From an uncultured Clostridia bacterium (GTDB lineage: Bacteria > Bacillota > Clostridia > Lachnospirales > Anaerotignaceae): a stretch of DNA of 64,000 nucleotides. The DNA is taken from contig CALCGT010000006.1 of the NCBI GenBank assembly GCA_937901125.1, positions 1-64,000 of the forward strand, in the 5' to 3' direction. This document shows positions 59,244-64,000 of the stretch, piece after piece. Made by a program: the position numbers and the translations under genes. The stretch's first letter is position 1, and each line of letters starts with the position of its first letter. Below the pieces are notes generated by a model. The model was given only the letters and a program-made list of their open reading frames with translations, ran no database searches and had not been told where the DNA came from.

Positions 59244-59439
59244 GCCCTTTTCTCCCTTTCTTTTTTTCGTTTGTTGGTTATGCTAGCTTTATTTTACAAT
59301 ATGTTTCACAAAATGTCACTATTTGTGTCTTAGCGACTTTATAGCAATTTCGCAAAATGAAACATTTTGAAAAGGGGGGGCGGGAATGAAAAAAGAAAAC
59401 CGCGCCATTTGGGAAACGGTTTTTCTGACTTTGGGAGGT

Positions 59440-60153
59440 TTATTTTCTCAGGTCGTCCAGCAGCTGGGTTTTGCCCTCTGTTTTTTCATCCTTCATTTTT
59501 ACGATCTTTGCAGGGGAGCCGGCTACCACAGCCCTGGCGGGAACATCCTCTGTTACCACAGCCCCAGCGGCAACAACGGCATCCTTCCCGATGTGTACCC
59601 CTTCCAAGACAACGGCATTTGCACCGATTAATACGCCATCCTCTACGATAACGGGGGTGGCAGAAGGGGGCTCCAATACGCCTGCCAACACGGCACCTGC
59701 GCCGATATGCGCATTTTTGCCCACGGTGGCCCTTGCCCCCAAAACGGCGTTCATGTCGATCATAGAGCCTTCGCCGATCTCTGCGCCGATATTGATGACA
59801 GCACCCATCATGACAACAGCGTTTTTGCCGATAGCAACACGGTCACGGATGGTGCAGCCGGGTTCAATGCGAGCTTCAATTTTTGTGATATCCAGCAGGG
59901 GCACAGCGGAGTTTCTTGCATCATTTTCTGTGAAGGTATCCTGTATACGGTCTGCATTGCCTTGCAAAACCTTCTGCACCAAGGCATAATCGCCGATCAG
60001 AATATAAAAATCATTGGTGCCAAAGCACTTTACCCCTTCGGGTACCTTTGCCGCGGAAAGGTCGCCCTTTACATAGACCTTTACAGGGGTTGCCTTTTTT
60101 GCATCCTTGATATATCTTGCAATTTCATAGGGGTTTGTCATATCGTATTCCAT
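59440..60153 (-). CDS. dapH: Tetrahydrodipicolinate N-acetyltransferase DapH
   Basis: The 237-residue protein has a DapH N-terminal domain (PYEIARYIKDAKKATPVKVY) and a left-handed beta-helix of hexapeptide repeats (IGKNAVVMMGAVINIGAEIG, GKNAHIGAGAVLAGV). It acetylates tetrahydrodipicolinate with acetyl-CoA in the acetylase branch of lysine and diaminopimelate synthesis. An AAAGGAG site precedes the ATG. It diverges from an M20 deacetylase gene that probably carries out a later step of the same branch. Confidence 0.95.
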   Translation of the reverse strand: MEYDMTNPYEIARYIKDAKKATPVKVYVKGDLSAAKVPEGVKCFGTNDFYILIGDYALVQKVLQGNADRIQDTFTENDARNSAVPLLDITKIEARIEPGCTIRDRVAIGKNAVVMMGAVINIGAEIGEGSMIDMNAVLGARATVGKNAHIGAGAVLAGVLEPPSATPVIVEDGVLIGANAVVLEGVHIGKDAVVAAGAVVTEDVPARAVVAGSPAKIVKMKDEKTEGKTQLLDDLRK

Positions 60154-60306
60154 GGATCTTCACTCCTTTATGTGTATAGCAGATTTTATTGATTCGTTTT
60201 TTTAATGTATTTTATTATAAATGGAAGTGGTAGACTTTCCAAGATGTTCGTTGACAAAAACAAAAAAGCGTGAAAAAATCTAAACAGAACGAAGGAGTGG
60301 ATACAT

Positions 60307-61443
60307 ATGAATACATATTTTGAAAATATAAAAGAGGAATTGAAACAGATTCGGAGAGATTTGCACAAAATTCCCGAAGCAGGTCTGCAGGAATATCAAA
60401 CTTCTGACTATATTAGAAAAAAGCTGGAGTCCTTTGGCGTGGACCGGATAGAGACCTGGTTGGAAACGGCAGTAGCGGCGATTTTTGGCGAAGGGGGCGA
60501 AACCATTGCCTTTCGTGCAGATATCGATGGTCTGCCCGTGCAGGAAACATCCAAGGAATATGCTTCCCAGCATCCCGGTTGGATGCATGCCTGCGGTCAT
60601 GATGGACATACTGCTATTTTACTGGGCTTTGCCAAATACCTCTGCGACCATCCCGAGGCCTATGCCCACCGCAGAGTGGTCCTCATTTTCCAGCCTGCGG
60701 AAGAAGGCCCCGGAGGGGCAAAGCTCCTCATCGATGCAGGCTTGCTGAAAAAGTATGAGATAAAGAAGATTATCGGCTGTCATATCTTTCCCCAAGTGCC
60801 TCAAGGGAAAATTGCCTGCCGAAAGGGTGCCATGATGGCAAGAAACGGAGAGGTAGACCTGCATATCCGTGGCACAAGCGCCCATGGTGCACAGCCCCAG
60901 CTGGGCAATGATGCTGTTTTGGCGGCAGGGGCAGTCATCACAGCCATTCATACCATCCTCAGCCGCAATGTCTCCCCTCTGGACAGTGGCGTGCTGACCT
61001 TTGGCTCTATCCATGGGGGCGAAGCCTGCAATATCATTGCCAAGGAAGTGAAGCTGGAAGGGACCATGCGGGCCTTCAGCGATTCTGCCTACGAAACCAT
61101 GGAAAAACGTGTCCATGAAGTGGTGCAGGGGGTAGCGGCAGGATATGGCTGCCGGGGGAAAGCAGTGTTCCGCCATATGTATCGGGTGGTGGATAACGAC
61201 CCTGCCCTGGTGCAGGCCTTAGAGGAGGTCTGCGGCGATGCTTATGAGGAAACACCTCCCTACATGCTGGCGGAGGATTTCTCCCTTTATCAGACCCAGA
61301 TTCCCGGTATGTTCTTCTTTTTGGGCAGCGGCAACGCGGAAAAGGGCTTTACGGCATCTCTCCATAGTGCTGAATTTGATTTTGATGAAGCCATTCTTCC
61401 CAAAGGAGTAGAAACCTACGCAAAGCTGCTGCAAAATATCTAA
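60307..61443 (+). CDS. dapL: M20 family amidohydrolase, probable N-acetyldiaminopimelate deacetylase
   Basis: The 378-residue M20D-type metallopeptidase has the metal-binding ADIDGLPV and HACGHDGHTA stretches, the catalytic Glu pair QPAEEGPGG, and a dimerisation domain in the middle. Such enzymes remove acetyl or other acyl groups from amino acids. Divergence from dapH suggests that it is the N-acetyl-diaminopimelate deacetylase; a hippurate- or indole-amino-acid-hydrolase role is the alternative. GAAGGAGTGG precedes the ATG. Confidence 0.8.
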   Translation: MNTYFENIKEELKQIRRDLHKIPEAGLQEYQTSDYIRKKLESFGVDRIETWLETAVAAIFGEGGETIAFRADIDGLPVQETSKEYASQHPGWMHACGHDGHTAILLGFAKYLCDHPEAYAHRRVVLIFQPAEEGPGGAKLLIDAGLLKKYEIKKIIGCHIFPQVPQGKIACRKGAMMARNGEVDLHIRGTSAHGAQPQLGNDAVLAAGAVITAIHTILSRNVSPLDSGVLTFGSIHGGEACNIIAKEVKLEGTMRAFSDSAYETMEKRVHEVVQGVAAGYGCRGKAVFRHMYRVVDNDPALVQALEEVCGDAYEETPPYMLAEDFSLYQTQIPGMFFFLGSGNAEKGFTASLHSAEFDFDEAILPKGVETYAKLLQNI

Positions 61444-61464
61444 GGATACTTCATAAAATAGAAA

Positions 61465-61502
61465 TAGAAAAGGATACTCTTTTTCAGAGTATCCTTTCTG
61501 TT
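61465..61502. terminator. Bidirectional terminator
   Basis: GAAAAGGATACTCT and AGAGTATCCTTTC form a long stem with a TTTTC loop between convergent genes. Confidence 0.9.
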
Positions 61503-61616
61503 TTCCTGTCGTTTTCAAAACCCTGTGAAATGAAAAAACACCCTCTCGCAATTTGCCAAAGCGATTTTTGCGAAAGGGTGTCATATATTTTGATTTATTG
61601 GAAATGGGGTTTGAGA

Positions 61617-62504
61617 TCAGGCATTATATTTTTTGATGACGGCAATCCCCAGAGGGGTAGGGCCTGTATGTACACCGATGGCACAGCCGATCTGATAGGA
61701 TTCCACCTCTCCTGTAAAGCCGATTTCCTTCATGGCTGCTGTCACATCGGCATAGAATTGACCAAATTCCGCTTTATCATAGCCGTAGCCGGTGCAGATG
61801 CGATAGTCATTGATGTTTTTATCCTTGAAAAAGGCCTGTGCGTCGGCAATGACCTTCTGCAGGGATTTTTTTCTGCTGCGGGCGATGCCTGCGGGCTGCA
61901 GTTCGCCGCTATGCAGAAACATGATGGGCTTTATCTTCAGGGCGATGGCTGCCTGCTGCAGCACATTGCCGATGCGCCCCCCATGCTTCAGATAAGAAAG
62001 GTCTGCACAAGTGAAAAAGATGCGGGAAGTATACTTCAGTTCTTCGATGCGGCGGATGGTTTCTTTGAAAGAGAAGCCGGACTGGGCCATTTTTGCCGCC
62101 TCTGTCACCAGAAGCCCTTCCTGTACTGTGGCAGACATGCTGTCGATGATTACGATTTTGCAGCCGGGGTATTCCTCCATCAATTCCTCTGCCGCCAAAT
62201 TGGCGCTCTGGAAGGAACTGCTGAATTTGGCAGTCAGATTAAAATACAATACATTTTCCCCTGCCTTGGCATAGGGCAGAAGGGCGTTGTAGAAATCCAC
62301 CTGGGTCTGCATGGATGTTTTGGGGAATACACCGGGGTTTTCTGCCATTTCCCGATAAAATTCCTCTGCGGTGATCTCTGTCCGTTCCTTGCGGTAGGTT
62401 TCCCCATCAAAGGAAACGTAATAAGGTATGATGCCGATCTCATATGTTTTTTCCTGTTCCGGTGAAATATCACAGGAGCTGTCGCTGACAACGCGGAAAT
62501 CCAT
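61617..62504 (-). CDS. DegV family fatty-acid-binding protein
   Basis: The ATG at 62504 (MDFRVVSDSSCDIS) follows GGAGG by ten bases. The 295-residue protein has the DegV start motif with the acyl-binding serine region (VVSDSSCDI), FPKTSMQTQVDF and the C-terminal IGVHTGPTPLGIAVI that closes the lipid pocket. DegV/FakB proteins bind a fatty acid and hand it to the kinase FakA for entry into phospholipid synthesis. No fakA gene is in the window. Confidence 0.93.
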   Translation of the reverse strand: MDFRVVSDSSCDISPEQEKTYEIGIIPYYVSFDGETYRKERTEITAEEFYREMAENPGVFPKTSMQTQVDFYNALLPYAKAGENVLYFNLTAKFSSSFQSANLAAEELMEEYPGCKIVIIDSMSATVQEGLLVTEAAKMAQSGFSFKETIRRIEELKYTSRIFFTCADLSYLKHGGRIGNVLQQAAIALKIKPIMFLHSGELQPAGIARSRKKSLQKVIADAQAFFKDKNINDYRICTGYGYDKAEFGQFYADVTAAMKEIGFTGEVESYQIGCAIGVHTGPTPLGIAVIKKYNA

Positions 62505-62630
62505 AAAAATCAATCCTCCATTTTTTTGCCTGAAGTCTTGGATATCCCCTTTGGGATAAGCATTGTAGAATATCTTAACATATTCTATCCTGTTTTTCCA
62601 GTGAAAAATTAGTTTTACTTTAAAAATAAA

Positions 62631-62664
62631 TTGACTTATAATTGGTTTTATATTAAAATCAATT
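62631..62664 (+). promoter_or_regulatory. marR promoter with overlapping inverted repeat
   Basis: TTGACT (62631-62636) and TAAAAT (62654-62659) are spaced by 17 bp. An inverted repeat, AATTGGTTTTA (62640-62650) and TAAAATCAATT (62654-62664), with one mismatch covers the spacer and -10 and is a likely MarR operator. Confidence 0.65.
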
Positions 62665-62720
62665 CGTATTATGTTATGATATGAAAATTTTCTTTTATTT
62701 TAGAAGAAAGGAGTGGGGAA

Positions 62721-63200
62721 ATGAAAGCTGTGACAGGCAGGGATATCGTTGCCAATATGCTGCAGTTGGGAACAGATATGGCCCGCTGGAACAAAGAATA
62801 TGCCACAAAGGAAAAAGTTGTGAAACGCATGGAAGAGTTGGGGCTGACCCATCATCAGGTAGAGATTTTGGGATTCATTCATGCAAACCCGGAGCTGGAT
62901 ACGGTCTCCGCTTTATCGTCGGAGCTGTATATCAGTAAGGGCAGCCTTTCCCTGATGCTTTCCAAGCTGCAGGCTGGTGGCTTTGTGCAGAAAAAAGCGG
63001 CGAAGGGCGGCGATGACGGCAGAAAGGTTTTTGTTTCCCTGACACCCAAGGGCAAACGGGCAGTGGAAGAAATTATGGATCTGCTGATTGGAAATGCGGC
63101 TGTGGTTTTCGACTGTATGGACGAAGAACGACGCAGTTTGATTTATACAAAGGTAAAAGAATTGATGCAATTATTCAATGTAGGAGGATGGAAAGAATGA
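62721..63200 (+). CDS. MarR family transcriptional regulator
   Basis: The 159-residue protein has the MarR winged helix (LTHHQVEILGFIHANPELDT, LYISKGSLSLMLSKLQAGGF, then a wing with KGGDDGRKVFVSLTPKGK). AGAAAGGAGTGG precedes the ATG. Its stop overlaps the start of the efflux adaptor gene (ATGA), so it is the first gene of an efflux operon that it probably represses. The likely operator lies on its promoter. Confidence 0.93.
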   Translation: MKAVTGRDIVANMLQLGTDMARWNKEYATKEKVVKRMEELGLTHHQVEILGFIHANPELDTVSALSSELYISKGSLSLMLSKLQAGGFVQKKAAKGGDDGRKVFVSLTPKGKRAVEEIMDLLIGNAAVVFDCMDEERRSLIYTKVKELMQLFNVGGWKE

Positions 63201-64000
63201 AAAAGAAATTGTTAATTTCTCTGGCTTTGTGCGTGGCACTGGGTACAGCCTGCGGCAAAGAGGAGGTTGTGGAGGAAAAGAACCTGCGTTCCGTTGAGAT
63301 CACAACCGTAGGCAAAGGCGAGATATCCAGTGAATTCGCTTACACAGGCAAAGCAGCCCCTTCCAAGGAAGTCGCTGTTGTACCCACCGTACCCGGCAAG
63401 GTAATCAATTACAATTATGAAGTAGGCGATAAGGTTGGTCAGGGGGCAGTCCTGTTCACCGTAGATACCACCGACCTGCAGAACAATATGCGTTCTCTGG
63501 AAGCAAACTATAATGTAGCCAAGCTGGGCAGAGATAACGCAAAATCTACATATGAAAGTAATAAGCTGCTGTATGATGAAGAAATCATCTCCAAGCAGGA
63601 ATTCGACCAGATCAAATTCGCTTATGATTCGGCAGAAGCCCAGCTCACCTCCATCCAGGTGCAGATGGATAATCTGAAAAAGAGCATCAGCGATTGTTCC
63701 GTAACTTCTCCCATGACAGGCGTTATCGCTACAAGAGGCGTGGAACGAGGTGGCTTTGCTTCTCAGGCAGCTCCCGCTTATACAGTCATGGATCTGTCTA
63801 CCATCAAGGTAGAGGTGGGCGTTTCCGAACAGGTGCTGAATACCATCCATATCGGCGATCAGGTTTCCGTGCGGATGACAGCTGTTTCCGAAGAACCTTT
63901 GACAGGCAAAGTTTCTACCATTGCTCCTGCTGCAGGCCAGACAGGCATGTATACCGTGAAGGTGGAACTGAATAACAAAGACGGCAAGATCAAATCCGGC
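63197..64000 (+). CDS. Efflux RND-type periplasmic adaptor (MFP/HlyD) lipoprotein, cut by the window end
   Basis: At least 268 residues are encoded. A lipoprotein signal (SLALCVALGTAC) is followed by the barrel-sandwich half (VVPTVPGKVINYNYEVGDKV), an alpha-helical hairpin (residues ~95-150) and the second lipoyl half (SVTSPMTGVIATRGVERGGF), then a beta-barrel. Such adaptors join an inner-membrane pump to the outside; in Bacillota the partner is usually an RND or MacB-like pump encoded downstream, here beyond the window. It is translationally coupled to the MarR gene. Confidence 0.92.
   Translation, partial: MKKKLLISLALCVALGTACGKEEVVEEKNLRSVEITTVGKGEISSEFAYTGKAAPSKEVAVVPTVPGKVINYNYEVGDKVGQGAVLFTVDTTDLQNNMRSLEANYNVAKLGRDNAKSTYESNKLLYDEEIISKQEFDQIKFAYDSAEAQLTSIQVQMDNLKKSISDCSVTSPMTGVIATRGVERGGFASQAAPAYTVMDLSTIKVEVGVSEQVLNTIHIGDQVSVRMTAVSEEPLTGKVSTIAPAAGQTGMYTVKVELNNKDGKIKSG

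Overview
The window looks like about 64 kb around the replication origin of a low-to-mid GC Bacillota chromosome, most likely a gut-type member of the Clostridia (Lachnospirales-like). The evidence is the rpmH-rnpA-yidD-yidC-jag-mnmE-mnmG-rsmG-noc block running left from oriC, the dnaA-dnaN-rlbA-recF-gyrB-gyrA block running right, a parABS locus, a Ser T-box, and strong AAGGAGG ribosome binding sites. Genus is inference only.

Layout. (1) 1-12.4 kb is a carbohydrate-use region: a partial GH127 beta-L-arabinofuranosidase-like enzyme, a MATE exporter, a lipoprotein with a C-terminal HExxH peptidase domain, a LacI regulator, a DUF368/PopT transporter, a GH2 glycosidase and a Gfo/Idh/MocA oxidoreductase. 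By eye its proline codons favour CCG, whereas the rest of the window favours CCC/CCT, and the intergenic repeats found further right are absent. (2) 12.4-12.7 kb holds three leftward tRNAs (fMet, Tyr, Thr) behind one strong promoter. (3) 13-16 kb has an alpha/beta-hydrolase-fold protein lacking its nucleophile, two tandem hotdog thioesterases, a frameshifted lipoprotein and an autoregulated XRE repressor. (4) 16-26 kb is the left arm from noc to rpmH. (5) 25.9-28.4 kb is the origin: DnaA boxes lie on both sides of dnaA, and between dnaA and dnaN a DnaA box is followed by six DnaA-trio-like triplets and an AT-rich stretch. (6) 28.4-38.2 kb is dnaN to gyrA with small accessory genes inserted. 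(7) 38-50 kb has a K+ channel, a zinc-ribbon/TPM pair, CapA, a FadR-type regulator, argS, a lipid kinase, two perfect parS sites and parA-parB-DUF4446. (8) 50-57 kb has a second DnaA-box cluster, a HAD phosphatase, an AT-rich BglII-type endonuclease with an MT-A70 methyltransferase, a candidate small RNA, T-box-controlled serS, a SIMPL protein and a PfkB kinase. (9) 57-64 kb has a CIRCE-controlled Hsp20 remnant, an ankyrin protein, dapH diverging from an M20 deacetylase, DegV, and a MarR regulator with the start of an RND-type adaptor.

The most unusual signal is a family of modular palindromic intergenic elements (16.8, 23.0, 27.8, 29.5, 35.4-35.7, 43.7-44.6, 55.4 and 57.8 kb). Each is a string of short hairpins. 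Between copies the linkers are conserved while the stems change on both sides, so pairing is kept. A second repeat type appears to have cut off an hsp20 gene, which suggests it can move. I do not recognise either as a named family.
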